Shown piece by piece: positions 16,901 to 26,211 of a stretch of DNA of 64,000 bases. The number at the start of each line of letters is the position of its first letter. The stretch's first letter is position 1. The translations under genes were made by a program, and so were the position numbers. Source of the stretch: Tsuneonella flava (GTDB lineage Bacteria; Pseudomonadota; Alphaproteobacteria; Sphingomonadales; Sphingomonadaceae). The stretch is taken from positions 558,001 through 622,000 of the forward strand of contig NZ_PHSO01000005.1 in the NCBI RefSeq assembly GCF_002870965.1. Reading direction: 5' to 3'. Under the pieces are notes generated by a model. The model was not told where the DNA came from and made no database searches. It saw only the letters and a list, made by a program, of their open reading frames with translations.

Positions 16901-18184
16901 CTGTTCCGACCGGTAACCACCGACGTAAAGGGCGAGCGTCGGTTTATCTCGACCATTGCGCGAAGGCTCGACGCCTTGGGCGCGCTGACGCGCGGCCAGC
17001 GCCAGACCGGCGGACAGAACCTGTTCGATCCGGCAGACAATCTTGAAAGCGATTATGCGCGCGACGCGCTCAGTCGGTGGTTCCAGCTGCTCTATGACGG
17101 CAAGCTCGAAGCCACGAGCTTCGAGAACTTCGTCGAACGCACCGGCCTCCGGCTTGAAAGCCCCGATGGCGGATTGACCGACAATCTCCCCACGATCCAG
17201 CGCTGGCTCAACCGTATCCTGGCGCTGCCTATCGCGCTCCAGAACGCCATATTCGACGAATACCTTGGCCTCGTCGAAGCGCGGATCGAGGCCGCGCGTG
17301 AAGCCGGGACGCTCGACCAGGGACTGGAAACCGTGAGGGTTGATCGCTTCACGGTCCTTGCCGACGAACTTCTCCGCACCGATCCCGTGACCGGAGCGGA
17401 GACCCGCCTCGTCTCGCTCGAAGTAACGAGGCACCTTCGGCCTCTACGCTTGCAGCGCCTATTACGCATGCACGAGATCGGCAGCCCGCACGCGATCCCG
17501 ATGCGCAATGCGCGCTCTGGCATGGTCGCACTGTCGGTTCCGGCCCGACGCCTCATTGCTGACGACGGGGCCGTGATCGAACGCCGCCGCCTGCTGCGCC
17601 CGCTCAAGTCCGCGAACTGGACACTTGAGGCACTCGGTGAGAGCCACTGGGAAGAAATTGGCGTCACCGCGTTCACGAGCGCCTGGCGGGCCGAGGAAGA
17701 GGAGGCCGCTGCTTCACCGGTGACCGAGCGCGTCCATCTCGCCACCGGGCTGTTGCTTCCGGTGTGGAAGCGCCTGCCTGGCGATCATGTCCGCGTCACT
17801 CGGCTCGTTGCCGAGGACGGCCAGTCGATCATTGGGCGTGAAGTGCTCGATATCGATCTCGCCGCAATCGCCGAGACCTTTGGTCTTTCCGGAGTTAGCG
17901 GACCGGCGCCTGAGCAGATCGGCAACCTCGTCATCGCCAGCGGCAAGCCGCTGGGCCTCGCAAGCCACGATGCCTTGACCGTCAAGCGATCTCTGGTCGG
18001 CGGCGAACAGCGGCTTGAACTGACCGGGTTCTCGCCCGATCGGCTCGACTGGTACAAGGGCAAAGGCTGCTTCACCGAGATCATCCGCTACCGCACGCGC
18101 CTGTTCGTCCCGGTGTCGAATGCCTCGTCGGTTCTCCCCGCGCTTGCCGCCGGAGCCCTCGGGCAGACCCCAATCTCGGAATGA
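13907..18184 (+). CDS. strawberry notch-type helicase fused to an N6-adenine methyltransferase domain
   Basis: A 1425-residue giant of mobile elements. The N-terminal third carries a class I methyltransferase fold with LLEPSAGNGALALWG and the catalytic motif NPPF (about residues 205-208). The Sno helicase has Walker A GDGTGAGKGRQ (about 479), DEAH (about 585) and GASD-type linkers. The C4 helicase half contains KRILVFSDAGGTGRSYHAD and AIQGLGRTNRTNQ. It is likely a DNA translocase with linked modification or base recognition, used in element replication, stability or protection. The ATG at 13907 follows an AGGAGG; a longer upstream start is not supported. parB lies 74 bp downstream. Confidence 0.9.
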   Translation: MFQSDLFPAGEQLPSVPLAYAVGAKIAELLASGRHLTRAEISGLFAEETGVMDWGSAWTIDDHNNAVEIGALLWLRESSRIDLATRVHEAEARFDWLEAALPPRHVRSEGQVELQQFSTPPMLAWLMAKAAAVCAQDTLLEPSAGNGALALWGSVRKASLVLNEIDPARRDGLSHIFPAAAITKHDGELIADLHRGPVPSVVLMNPPFARSQERGKDGETAQRHLRSAIRTAASGARIVAIMPEGFNASTFAEAQDEASLLLDVRLQQAFRRTGTGIVVRLVVVDKVSTAPSSAITGDTADLISLHELVTELPPRARTSASLHRLPVGKPVRFLGKTSTQRTPVRPVAPFAARPAATANAVDLTYSVLADPAPVPEQSGIYLPYRPSRIAFEDAPVHPTPLVESVAMGSVAVPQPDVSPRLLANWRADGLLSEAQCETLVYAAQAFARDLPGRFKVSQEGTALELSEDGHEYRQGFFLGDGTGAGKGRQIAAVIMDRWLAGERRHVWITKNEALLEDARRDWEALGGLPLDIQPLSRWKLGRPVTMSEGILFVTYPTLRSGRAEDTRLDQILAWAGEDFDGVIAFDEAHAMANALGGSSIRGKVKSSEQGMAGLRLQNHLPRARVLYASATGASDIANLGYTSRLGLWGPETAFPTHEAFMTEIRAGGVAAMELVARDLKAQGLYLARALSFAGVEYEILEHNLTEAQVRIYDAYADAWAIIHRNLEAALEATRVVDEDSGDTLNRNAKAAALSIFEGTKQRFFAQLLLSIKLPSLIPAMETALGEGHSVVVQLVSTAEAMLDRRLADLSDEEREALELDLSPAQYVIDYLAKSFPVRLMQVFADDDGNLRSEAMSDEEGNPVFCPRAIAVRDALIEQLCALPPIATALDAIIEHFGTDAVAEVTGRTRRLVLGRDGEQRLERRSPSANVSEAQSFMEGTKRILVFSDAGGTGRSYHADLGCRNQQRRVHFLLEPGWRADNAIQGLGRTNRTNQASAPLFRPVTTDVKGERRFISTIARRLDALGALTRGQRQTGGQNLFDPADNLESDYARDALSRWFQLLYDGKLEATSFENFVERTGLRLESPDGGLTDNLPTIQRWLNRILALPIALQNAIFDEYLGLVEARIEAAREAGTLDQGLETVRVDRFTVLADELLRTDPVTGAETRLVSLEVTRHLRPLRLQRLLRMHEIGSPHAIPMRNARSGMVALSVPARRLIADDGAVIERRRLLRPLKSANWTLEALGESHWEEIGVTAFTSAWRAEEEEAAASPVTERVHLATGLLLPVWKRLPGDHVRVTRLVAEDGQSIIGREVLDIDLAAIAETFGLSGVSGPAPEQIGNLVIASGKPLGLASHDALTVKRSLVGGEQRLELTGFSPDRLDWYKGKGCFTEIIRYRTRLFVPVSNASSVLPALAAGALGQTPISE

Positions 18185-18189
18185 GAGTG

Positions 18190-18251
18190 GAGGCAGCCCT
18201 TTGGGCTTGTGGGCCTCGTGATCCTCACCTGCGCCTTCATTCCATCAGGAG
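18190..18251 (+). promoter_or_regulatory. structured leader of the ParB-like gene
   Basis: A stem GAGGC/GCCTC (18190-18194, 18213-18217) encloses AGCCC/GGGCT (18195-18199, 18203-18207). CTCGTGAT (18215-18222) can also pair, with one mismatch, with ATCAGGAG (18244-18251), the ribosome site. The fit is weaker than for the other leaders of this element. Confidence 0.35.
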
Positions 18252-18258
18252 AACACCC

Positions 18259-20232
18259 ATGATCCAGTCGATTCCTTTGAAGAAGCTCGTCCCGAGCCCG
18301 CGCAACGTTCGCAAGTCGAGCGACGTGCTGGCCGACCTCCAGCTGCGGGCAGACATCGCCGCGCGCGGCCTGCTGCAAAACCTCGTCGTGCGCAAAGGAA
18401 AGCGCGGCAAGTTCGAGGTCGAGGCCGGTGGTCGCCGGCTCGCCGCACTGCAGGCGCTGGCCGAAGAGGGCACCTTGCCTGACACGCACGAAGTCACCTG
18501 CCTCGTCATCGAAGGCGAAGAAAGCGAAGTGCGCGAAGCCAGCCTTGCCGAAAACTTCCAGCGTCTGGCGATGAACCCGGCCGACGAGGCGCAGGCCTTT
18601 GCTTCCATCATCGAGGCTGGAGCCAGCACTGAAGACGTGGCCCGCCGGTTCGGTCTCACGGTCCGCTTTGTCGAGGGTCGTCTGCGACTGGCGGGTCTCG
18701 CGCCTTGCGTCTTCGAAGCGCTCGCCGAAGGAACAATCACGCTTGACATGGCCAAGGCTTATGGCGCGATTTCTGACGTGGAGCGCCAGGCGCAAGTCTA
18801 TGCCGAGCTGCAGGACGCCTGGTACCAGATCACTCCTGACACGATCCGCCGCATGGTGCTCGATGCCACGGTGCGTGGTTCCGATCCGCGGGCCGTGCTT
18901 GTCGGACGCGATGCCTATCTCGCCGCAGGCGGCCGGATTGAGCGCGAACTGTTCGACGATGATGCCAGCGAGAGCTGGATCGATGTCGCGCTGCTCGAAG
19001 ACCTCGCGCACAAGGCCATGGAAGAGGCGGCGGAAAAGACCGCGCTCGAATATGGCCTTGCCTGGGTGCGCCCGACCCTTGGCACCTATGTCAGCCACGA
19101 CCTTGTTGAAGGTCTCAGTCGCTTGCCCTGCGAGCCTGCGCCAATGACCGAGCAGGAAGCGCAGGAGCTCGGCGAGCTCGAGGCCGACTACGACCGTGTC
19201 GCCGCCGTGCTCGAAGACGAAGACAGCGACGAGGAGGAGATCGCCAAGGCCGAACAGGAACTCGTCGTCATCGACCGCGCCATGCGCGCGCTCAATGACC
19301 GGCCGCCGCTACTCGCCGATGAACTGAAATCCGAGGCCGGTGCCTTCCTAGTCCTCTCTCGCAATGGCGAGCCAACATTGGTCCCGCAGTACTACACCAA
19401 GACCGAGGTCATCACCGACGAAGGTGTGGTCGAGGCAGTCGAGGAATCCGGAACGGCGAAGCCAAAGGGGAGTTCATTGTCGCAGCGCCTGCTCGATGAA
19501 CTCGCAATGCAGCGCCGCGACATCCTGGCAATCCATCTCGCCAACGACCCGGCACTGGCGCTCGATTTCATGGTCTTCACGCTCGCCGATGCCGATGGGC
19601 ATGACTGGCGCGCCAAGAAAGCGTCGACCCTCGTCGGCTCGGTCGCGTCCGGCCCGGTCACCGGGTTCGAGGCCAAGGATGCCCCGGCAAGTGCTGCTAT
19701 GGCCGAGTTCGCAGGATCGCTCGATGAAAGCTGGCGTGCTGGCGAAAACGACGTCGAGCGGTTTGCCAGGTTCCGGGCACTGTCTGACGAGACGCGCTCG
19801 GCCTGGCTCGGCCATGTCGTCTCTCGCACGCTGGTTGCCAGCCTTGCCTGTGACGGTGAGCGCTCGGTGCCACTGCACGAGGCGCTCGGCTCGCTCCTCG
19901 AAATCGAGACCGCGCATTGGTGGCGTCCCACGGCGGCGAATTACTTCGACAGGGTGGCCAAGGCCCGCACGCTCGAAGCGCTCGATGCCGCCGGTGGTCC
20001 CGATTTGGTCAGTCGCTACGCTGCCTCGAAGAAGGCTGAGCTTGCGAGCGCTGCCGAACGCATCTTCTCGGGCAACTTCATTGGCGAGCCCGAGGTTAAG
20101 GAACGGGCGCAGGCATGGGTGCCTTCGATCATGCGTTTCGCCGGTTCGGAAGAAGTCGAATTGGCAGACCACGAAGGAAACGAGGCGGTCAACGGCGAAG
20201 GAACTGACGAGATTGCCGAGCAGGCTGCCTGA
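18259..20232 (+). CDS. ParB/RepB-like partition or nucleoid protein
   Basis: A 657-residue ParB-superfamily protein. The N-terminus MIQSIPLKKLVPSPRNVRKSS and the GRRLAALQAL-like ParB domain (about residues 1-110) carry the CTP-binding core. The helix-turn-helix follows (STEDVARRFGLTVRFVEGRLRL, about 120-150). The rest is a long C-terminal region with acidic segments (EDEDSDEEEI) that is characteristic of element-encoded ParB relatives. It probably organises or stabilises the element DNA; no ParA is present. The start at 18259 follows CAGGAGAACACCC. Its transcript ends at a strong terminator at 20263-20296. Confidence 0.88.
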   Translation: MIQSIPLKKLVPSPRNVRKSSDVLADLQLRADIAARGLLQNLVVRKGKRGKFEVEAGGRRLAALQALAEEGTLPDTHEVTCLVIEGEESEVREASLAENFQRLAMNPADEAQAFASIIEAGASTEDVARRFGLTVRFVEGRLRLAGLAPCVFEALAEGTITLDMAKAYGAISDVERQAQVYAELQDAWYQITPDTIRRMVLDATVRGSDPRAVLVGRDAYLAAGGRIERELFDDDASESWIDVALLEDLAHKAMEEAAEKTALEYGLAWVRPTLGTYVSHDLVEGLSRLPCEPAPMTEQEAQELGELEADYDRVAAVLEDEDSDEEEIAKAEQELVVIDRAMRALNDRPPLLADELKSEAGAFLVLSRNGEPTLVPQYYTKTEVITDEGVVEAVEESGTAKPKGSSLSQRLLDELAMQRRDILAIHLANDPALALDFMVFTLADADGHDWRAKKASTLVGSVASGPVTGFEAKDAPASAAMAEFAGSLDESWRAGENDVERFARFRALSDETRSAWLGHVVSRTLVASLACDGERSVPLHEALGSLLEIETAHWWRPTAANYFDRVAKARTLEALDAAGGPDLVSRYAASKKAELASAAERIFSGNFIGEPEVKERAQAWVPSIMRFAGSEEVELADHEGNEAVNGEGTDEIAEQAA

Positions 20233-20262
20233 CCCCTCCTGACAGGTCCAGGTCACTCGGCG

Positions 20263-20296
20263 GGCGGTCCGACCCTCTAGGGACGGGCCGCCTTTT
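20263..20296 (+). terminator. Rho-independent terminator after the ParB-like gene
   Basis: GGCGGTCCG at 20263-20271 pairs with CGGGCCGCC at 20284-20292 (9 bp with one G-U) and is followed by TTTT. It ends the plus-strand maintenance module. The remaining 20297-20540 stretch holds no supported gene and contains the left junction of the cargo block with the serine recombinase. Confidence 0.75.
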
Positions 20297-20540
20297 CGTT
20301 GCCAGATTATCGGCAGAAAACAGTCAGTCCGCTTGTGGATCAGAAAAAGGGGAGAACGAACTACTCATTGCTGGCAATCGATTCAGGCTGAAGGTCGATG
20401 GCCGATCACGCCAAGGGGACCGATCAGGCGCGAGACACCTCCGCTGTTCATATAGCCGCATAATTCTCCGTATCCGGCGCTTAGACCTTCTCCGCCGATC
20501 GCAACGGGGCGATGTTTCGAAGAAATTTCGGAGTTTGCCC

Positions 20541-22328
20541 ATGGATATCGAAGCTATCGCACCGTTGAAACGGTGCGCAATTTACACCCGCAAGAGCACT
20601 AACCAGCGCCTCGAACATGATGTCAATTCACTAGTTACGCAGCGCGAAATCAGTAGCGCCTATGTCAAGAGTCAGCAGTACAAGGGTTGGGTCGAGCTAC
20701 CCAACCGATACGACGATGGCGGCCATTCGGGGAGCGGAATGGATCGCCCTGCGCTCTCGCAGCTCATGCAGGATATCGAAGCAGGAGAGATCGACGTTGT
20801 CGTGGTGTACAAAATCGACCGGCTGACCCGTAGCCTCGCCGATTTCGTTCGGATGATCGAGATCTTCGATCGCCGTAACATAGCTCTGGTCTCCATCTCA
20901 CAGGCCTTCGATACTTCCGACAGTATGGGCCGGATGATCCTCAATGTGCTGCTTACCTTCTCCCAGTTCGAACGCGAGCTTATCGCGGAAAGGGTGCGCG
21001 ACAGCATCCGCACGCGCAAGCGGCACGGGAAAATGCACGGTGGTTTGCCGCCGTTCGGCTATGTTGCCACACCCGAGGGATTGAAGGTTGATGAGCCAGA
21101 AGCTGAGATTGTCCGGTTTATCTTCGACGAGTTTCTGCGGACACGGCGATACACTCGCGTCATGACGGCCGTTCGCGAACGGGGTCTTTGCAGCTCGGTC
21201 AAGTATTCGCCGCGGGGCAAGTCGCGCGGGGGAACGCCTATATCACCCAGTACCGTCTACGGCATCGTTCAGAACCCGATATATGTCGGCGAAATTCGAG
21301 GGCACGATCGGACCTATCCAGGCGAGCACGAGGCGCTCATATCGCGCGAAATCTGGGAGAAGGCGCAAGCGATCTGCAACGAGCGCAAGAAGCGAAAGCC
21401 GGACAATCGAGATACTGACCACTTTCTCGCGGGCCTGCTATGGGACGATCTTGGACGCCATATGCGGCTCGACCTGAAATGGCATTGGGGCAAGTTCTAC
21501 AAGACCTACGTTTCGAGCAACGCCATCTGGTCGCAGAAGCTGTTTCTTCGGCAGTATCGTTCAAGCGCTGACGAGCTCGACGCGGTAGTTCTGGCGGCAG
21601 TCGCAGAGTTCTTGTGCGATCGGATCAAGCTAAGAAAGGCGCTCAAAGGGCTTGGTCTGTTCGGCGAAAACCTGGAAACATTGGCCGAGAAAGGGCCGGC
21701 AGCCTCCGACCGGCTGATGGCGACCGCGAAGCCGAATCTGCATGAGCTTTTCAGGGCAATCGCGCATCGTGTGGAGCTCGGTGAGGACCAGGTCTCAATC
21801 GAGTTTCGTATGCTCGAGGTACGTCGCTATCTCGAGTGGAAGAGCGATATGAGCTTCCGCGGGCGTCCATCGAACTGGTCTTGCAGCGATGCGCGCTACG
21901 ATCATGTTGTCGCGGTAAGAGCAGTAACTGCCGAGCGTTGGCCATCCTTGCATATTAAACCGCGAAAAGCTTCGTGCACGGGGACGCCCGACAAGAAGCT
22001 TGTCGATCTCATTCGCAGCGCCCGAAAAGCGCAACGTCTCGTCGAAGAGAACCGCGAGCTCGACCTCGATGCGCTAGCAAAGATCCAGGGTTGCCGTACG
22101 GCGCAGTTCGCACGCCTAGTACGGCTTAATTACCTAGCTCCGGACATCGTTACCGCAGTTTTCGATGGCACGCAGCCCCCCGGCCTCAACAGGAAGGTAT
22201 TGCTGAATTCCAACGTGCCGACCGATTGGGCGGTCCAGCGCAAACTCTATGGATTTCCAGCGCCCGAGCGTGCGATCGATCCTCGCAATCTGTTTGGTCG
22301 CGGGATGTGGCCGAGCGCGTCAAAGTAG
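20541..22328 (+). CDS. large serine recombinase
   Basis: A 595-residue recombinase. The N-terminal resolvase domain has RCAIYTRKSTNQ with the nucleophilic Ser at about residue 19, DDGGHSGSGMDRPAL, VYKIDRLTRSLADFVRM and LLTFSQFERELIAERVRD. The Recombinase domain follows (GKMHGGLPPFGYV, then SPSTVYGIVQNPIYVGEIRG), with a long C-terminal part. Such enzymes integrate phages and transposable cargo. It converges with the 1270-residue conflict protein 70 bp away, and both interrupt the parB-ardC backbone, so they look like one nested cargo unit. The ATG at 20541 is chosen over TTG at 20535. Confidence 0.9.
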   Translation: MDIEAIAPLKRCAIYTRKSTNQRLEHDVNSLVTQREISSAYVKSQQYKGWVELPNRYDDGGHSGSGMDRPALSQLMQDIEAGEIDVVVVYKIDRLTRSLADFVRMIEIFDRRNIALVSISQAFDTSDSMGRMILNVLLTFSQFERELIAERVRDSIRTRKRHGKMHGGLPPFGYVATPEGLKVDEPEAEIVRFIFDEFLRTRRYTRVMTAVRERGLCSSVKYSPRGKSRGGTPISPSTVYGIVQNPIYVGEIRGHDRTYPGEHEALISREIWEKAQAICNERKKRKPDNRDTDHFLAGLLWDDLGRHMRLDLKWHWGKFYKTYVSSNAIWSQKLFLRQYRSSADELDAVVLAAVAEFLCDRIKLRKALKGLGLFGENLETLAEKGPAASDRLMATAKPNLHELFRAIAHRVELGEDQVSIEFRMLEVRRYLEWKSDMSFRGRPSNWSCSDARYDHVVAVRAVTAERWPSLHIKPRKASCTGTPDKKLVDLIRSARKAQRLVEENRELDLDALAKIQGCRTAQFARLVRLNYLAPDIVTAVFDGTQPPGLNRKVLLNSNVPTDWAVQRKLYGFPAPERAIDPRNLFGRGMWPSASK

Positions 22329-22398
22329 AGGCCGTTAGGAGACCGTCAACTATCGAAAATTGTCGAAGAGTTACGGACGCAACAACGTAGGCTGCAGT

Positions 22399-25300
22399 CT
22401 ATGCCGAACCTAGACTGTTCCACTGCTTCCAGCTCTGCAAGTGTTTGGCCATGCCCGGAAATGGAACTGCACTCATCGCAGACAAAATTTTATCAACCTG
22501 ATCCCAACGGGGGTAGGTGGCTGCACGCGCGATTTGGCTCGCGAGTTTGTATGGGGTCATCGGCGGACAATCTTCATCCTTCAAGGCTACGAGCGTTGCC
22601 ATCGCAATGAACAAGTTGCGATTGATGTCTGCAGACTTCCCAAGGAGGATGTTCAGCGGCTTCTCGACCGAAGAGACGTCGAAATCTGCCTTCCTGAGGG
22701 CATGAAGAAGCGTTCGGTTGTCGAGCGAGATATAGCTAAAGCCCGCTTCTGCCATGTCCAGGATGGCCGTTGCATATTGGCCCTCGTCAATGGCCCCTTG
22801 ATCTCGGGCTCGCATTAGGATTGGCTGGAGCCAAAGGCCGTCGACATCGAGAGCAGCTTTCGCCCAAAGTCGAATGCCGAAATCGTCTGCTAAGATTGGC
22901 AGGCCTGCACCGCTTGCAGCCAAGGCTGGAGCGATAGCGTTAAGCCCCACCATATCCGCCATCTGACGAGCTTCTCGGTCCAACTCACGACTGGGTAAGG
23001 CGTCAACTATCTCGAGATTTTCCCTAGCCCACTCTAATTCGTCTTTGCGAACCTCGATCACCGATTGGATTTGCTCGTCAGTGTGCTCAGTCAAGACGTA
23101 CTGACCATCTTGATACCCGAACGTCCCCATTTGGCGTCCGAGCATTCCTTCTGCCTCATGGAAGCGCTCAGTTAAGCGCTCGATTGTTGTGGCGGTTGCC
23201 TTCAGTGGTCCGCACACTGCCTTGATTGCCTCCTCCAATTTGAGGCGCTTAATAAGCACGGCCGTGACAGCATCAACCACGACACCATGCTCGTCATTTT
23301 GATCTATGATCTCGAACGCAGCTTCGCGCTCATCCGATGTCCCCTGACAAACTCGGAATGGTATCCCCGTTTCAGCGGGGAGACCGATTGAGCATTCAAT
23401 TTCATCCTTACCTAAAAGCCCAGCCAACCAAACAATCGAAATTGGGTTGTCGCGATATATGTTGATTGTCTCCCGATTCCGCTCGCTTAGGCGTCGGGTC
23501 ATTCGCTTCATTTCGAAAAAGGGATCTTCTGCTTCGGTGACGATCGACATTTGAAGCATAGCCCCCGAATTGGGAAAGCGATCATTGAAGCGAGAGATGG
23601 ATCGATGAAAAGTGTCTAGATAGACCGACTTAACCTCGGCAATTGTCAGTTTGAAATTGCCATGAGCTCCCTCGACCTCCACCACATCCCCAGCGGCGTG
23701 ACCCATCAAAGTCTCAGCCAAAGGATCGTCCGGGGAAAGCCATTCATCTCCAAAGACTGCCGGCTTCTGTTCCTCAACTCGATACCAGCGGTCTTCATTC
23801 TTGTCGGTCAGCACACGGCATACCGTAGCGACATCAATTTTTGTCGGAGAGAGGTCTATGCCCGATATGGTGATGTTGGAGAGAAACAGGCCATGATACC
23901 CGGTGTGGCAATCCACACTATTCCAGTTTTCAAGCAGCAATCGGTAGGCGAACGGTAGTGATTTCGCACCATCACCGTATGCCGTCGCAAGCCTGAAATA
24001 CTGCATTCGGGCGAATGGGCTGCCTTCCAGACCAGCAAAGTCAGTTGCTTCGATATCCTTGCGGATTTTCCCCGTCAGACCCGAAGTCTGCCACAAACCA
24101 ATGCGCAATGTCCGCATCTCAACGTCTTCGGGGAAGCTAGTCAGATACTTATTTAGGAGGGGAAGCGTTCGATCGCTTCCAATCTTGTTGGCCAGCGCGA
24201 TCCGTACACGTCGGTACCATCTCTCTTCAGCAAGCCCCTCGGGAACGCGATCGAGAAGTTCGGATGCTGTGCGATGCAGGTCGCCATTCATCGCAGCAGC
24301 AATGCACAGCGAGAGTGGTTCATTCTCGTGATCAACCGCGACTCGATCTTTGAGAAGATCAACGGCGATTTCGTAATGTTGTCCCCGAAATGCCTCGTCC
24401 GCTAGTTCGTGAATTACGCCAAAGGAACTGTTTCCGTCGACAAGCTCAATTGCTGCATCAAGCGCCTCTGAATAAGCCGTCTCATCCTCTGCCAATCGCT
24501 CGATTTTGGCTCGAAACAAGAGAGGCAGTAGGTCTCCTGGGTGGTTTTTTGCTAATCCTGAGAAGAAGGCTCGGGCGCCATCAAAGTCGGCTTGCTTGCG
24601 GTACCATTCGAAATGCACCCCAAAGAATTGAAATTGAGGAAGGTTCAACTTTTCTGGGTACTGCTGCTCATCGAGTACCGCTTTGGCTTCGGCATAGCGA
24701 TCGAGTTCGATCAAAGCTGCTGCGAGAGTTAGATCTCGCTTGCTGGACCTTTCCATTGGCTCAAGCAGCGGCACTGCTTTCGCTGCTTCGCCCGTTTGGA
24801 CATAGTGCATAGCCACTTGCTCAACCAGCTCAACCTCATCTGGGTGGTCTGCGATGGCCCCTTCGAGGATCTCGAATGCCTTGTCGAACCGATCATCTAG
24901 CCTGCAGGCAAGAGCAGCATTGTGTGCGAGCGAGACCGGCACCTCGCCTTCGATTTCACGAAGGTTCGCAATTTGCCCGACAAGGACATCTGCCGCATGA
25001 GCTATGTCTTCACGGGAGATGGGCCCCGCTGGCTCTCCAACAATGAACTCGGGCGCTTTCTCTAGGCATTCATCGACAATGGCTTCGGCGGCAAATCTCT
25101 TGAGAAATTTGTCTTCGTGGTAAGATCGCGCCCCATCAATTGCCAATTTTCTCCACCCTTGGTCGCCCTTCATGCGCGCCACCGTTGATTTGAGGCCGAG
25201 CATGATCGATGAATCAAGAAGCTTTGACGGAATGTCAGCGAAGAGATCCTCTTTACCCTGCTGCGCACGCGCCTGAGCTAGAGTTTCGGCCATCTTTTGG

Positions 25301-26211
25301 TTTTCGGGGTTGCGCTTTAGGGCGCCTAAAGCCGTGGCTTCAGCTTCCTCGCTCTCACCCGACAGGAGAAGGCCTATGGCGAGGTTGCTCTCCGCATTCT
25401 TGTGCGCGGGATACTCTCTTGCCGCATCTACAAGAATTCGCCCCGCTTCCTCAAAACGCTCGCGCTTGATGGCTATGCCTGCCTTTGCGACATTCAGGCG
25501 ATAGATCTCGCTTGGGCTTGCCTGCGCTTGCTCCTTGGCGACCAACCGATCAAGCAAAGGTATCGCGGCTATCACATCCCCTTCATCAATCATGTTTTGG
25601 ACGAGCGTAATTTGCCCGTGCAGCTTAGTACTCTCATCCTCGTCTTGAACCGCCTCAGCGCTCTCCGTCGCAACGCTGTTGCCACCCGCTCTCAGTGATT
25701 GGAGCTCGGCGATAATACGATTGACTCCCTGATCCTGATACTCCCTCAGCTCTTCGACGATTAAAGGCGAATAGGTTGGGTCGAAGGCCTTGATGGCCTC
25801 AGGATGCTTGGCAACGTGTCCCTCGATATCTTCCCAGCTCCAAACGTCGACAGAGAAGTCATCGCGTTCCTCCGTCATGAGACGAGCAACCTCTTGAATT
25901 TTCGCGTCACGATCAGCTGTGGTGACGAGGATAAATTCCTTAAGCTTCGGCCGGAACTGCTCGGCCTTCTTTACCTCGTCTCGAAGCTCCTTCTCTGTAA
26001 CCGGCTTCTCAAAATGCTCCTTGCACTGAAAGCCAACTGCAATCTTTCCCGGACGCCATCCGAAAACATCGACACCTTTTTGCCTTTGGCCTGTTCGCCC
26101 ATTACCTTTAGCGGTCGGATCGCCCAAAACACATTGGGCCAATATTTCGATTTGGCGTTCGAACTCTTGCCAATCCTTTGGTTTTGGAATGCGAGTGGAT
26201 GCTGTCGACAT
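22399..26211 (-). CDS. multidomain conflict protein: restriction-nuclease-like, TPR, GreA/B-C-like and PIN-like domains
   Basis: A 1270-residue protein. Residues 10-160 look like an Mrr-type PD-(D/E)xK nuclease: FERQIEILAQCVLGDPTAKG, then GVDVFGW (Asp48) and GFQCKEH (Gln62-x-Lys64). About 170-720 is a run of TPR-like helix pairs (ESNLAIGLLLSGESEEAEA, QVAMHYVQTGEAAKAVPLLE). About 810-860 reads as a GreA/B C-terminal fold (DPLAETLMGHAAGDVVEVEG). About 970-1180 fits a PIN-like nuclease (GVVVDAVTAVLI, LPILADDFGIRLWA, SYISLDNRTLLHAL). The TPR-GreAB-C-PIN order is a known predicted conflict system; the added nuclease head is notable. The DNA is more AT-rich than its neighbours. Function is inferred. 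Confidence 0.72.
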   Translation of the reverse strand: MSTASTRIPKPKDWQEFERQIEILAQCVLGDPTAKGNGRTGQRQKGVDVFGWRPGKIAVGFQCKEHFEKPVTEKELRDEVKKAEQFRPKLKEFILVTTADRDAKIQEVARLMTEERDDFSVDVWSWEDIEGHVAKHPEAIKAFDPTYSPLIVEELREYQDQGVNRIIAELQSLRAGGNSVATESAEAVQDEDESTKLHGQITLVQNMIDEGDVIAAIPLLDRLVAKEQAQASPSEIYRLNVAKAGIAIKRERFEEAGRILVDAAREYPAHKNAESNLAIGLLLSGESEEAEATALGALKRNPENQKMAETLAQARAQQGKEDLFADIPSKLLDSSIMLGLKSTVARMKGDQGWRKLAIDGARSYHEDKFLKRFAAEAIVDECLEKAPEFIVGEPAGPISREDIAHAADVLVGQIANLREIEGEVPVSLAHNAALACRLDDRFDKAFEILEGAIADHPDEVELVEQVAMHYVQTGEAAKAVPLLEPMERSSKRDLTLAAALIELDRYAEAKAVLDEQQYPEKLNLPQFQFFGVHFEWYRKQADFDGARAFFSGLAKNHPGDLLPLLFRAKIERLAEDETAYSEALDAAIELVDGNSSFGVIHELADEAFRGQHYEIAVDLLKDRVAVDHENEPLSLCIAAAMNGDLHRTASELLDRVPEGLAEERWYRRVRIALANKIGSDRTLPLLNKYLTSFPEDVEMRTLRIGLWQTSGLTGKIRKDIEATDFAGLEGSPFARMQYFRLATAYGDGAKSLPFAYRLLLENWNSVDCHTGYHGLFLSNITISGIDLSPTKIDVATVCRVLTDKNEDRWYRVEEQKPAVFGDEWLSPDDPLAETLMGHAAGDVVEVEGAHGNFKLTIAEVKSVYLDTFHRSISRFNDRFPNSGAMLQMSIVTEAEDPFFEMKRMTRRLSERNRETINIYRDNPISIVWLAGLLGKDEIECSIGLPAETGIPFRVCQGTSDEREAAFEIIDQNDEHGVVVDAVTAVLIKRLKLEEAIKAVCGPLKATATTIERLTERFHEAEGMLGRQMGTFGYQDGQYVLTEHTDEQIQSVIEVRKDELEWARENLEIVDALPSRELDREARQMADMVGLNAIAPALAASGAGLPILADDFGIRLWAKAALDVDGLWLQPILMRARDQGAIDEGQYATAILDMAEAGFSYISLDNRTLLHALRKADFDVSSVEKPLNILLGKSADINRNLFIAMATLVALKDEDCPPMTPYKLASQIARAATYPRWDQVDKILSAMSAVPFPGMAKHLQSWKQWNSLGSA

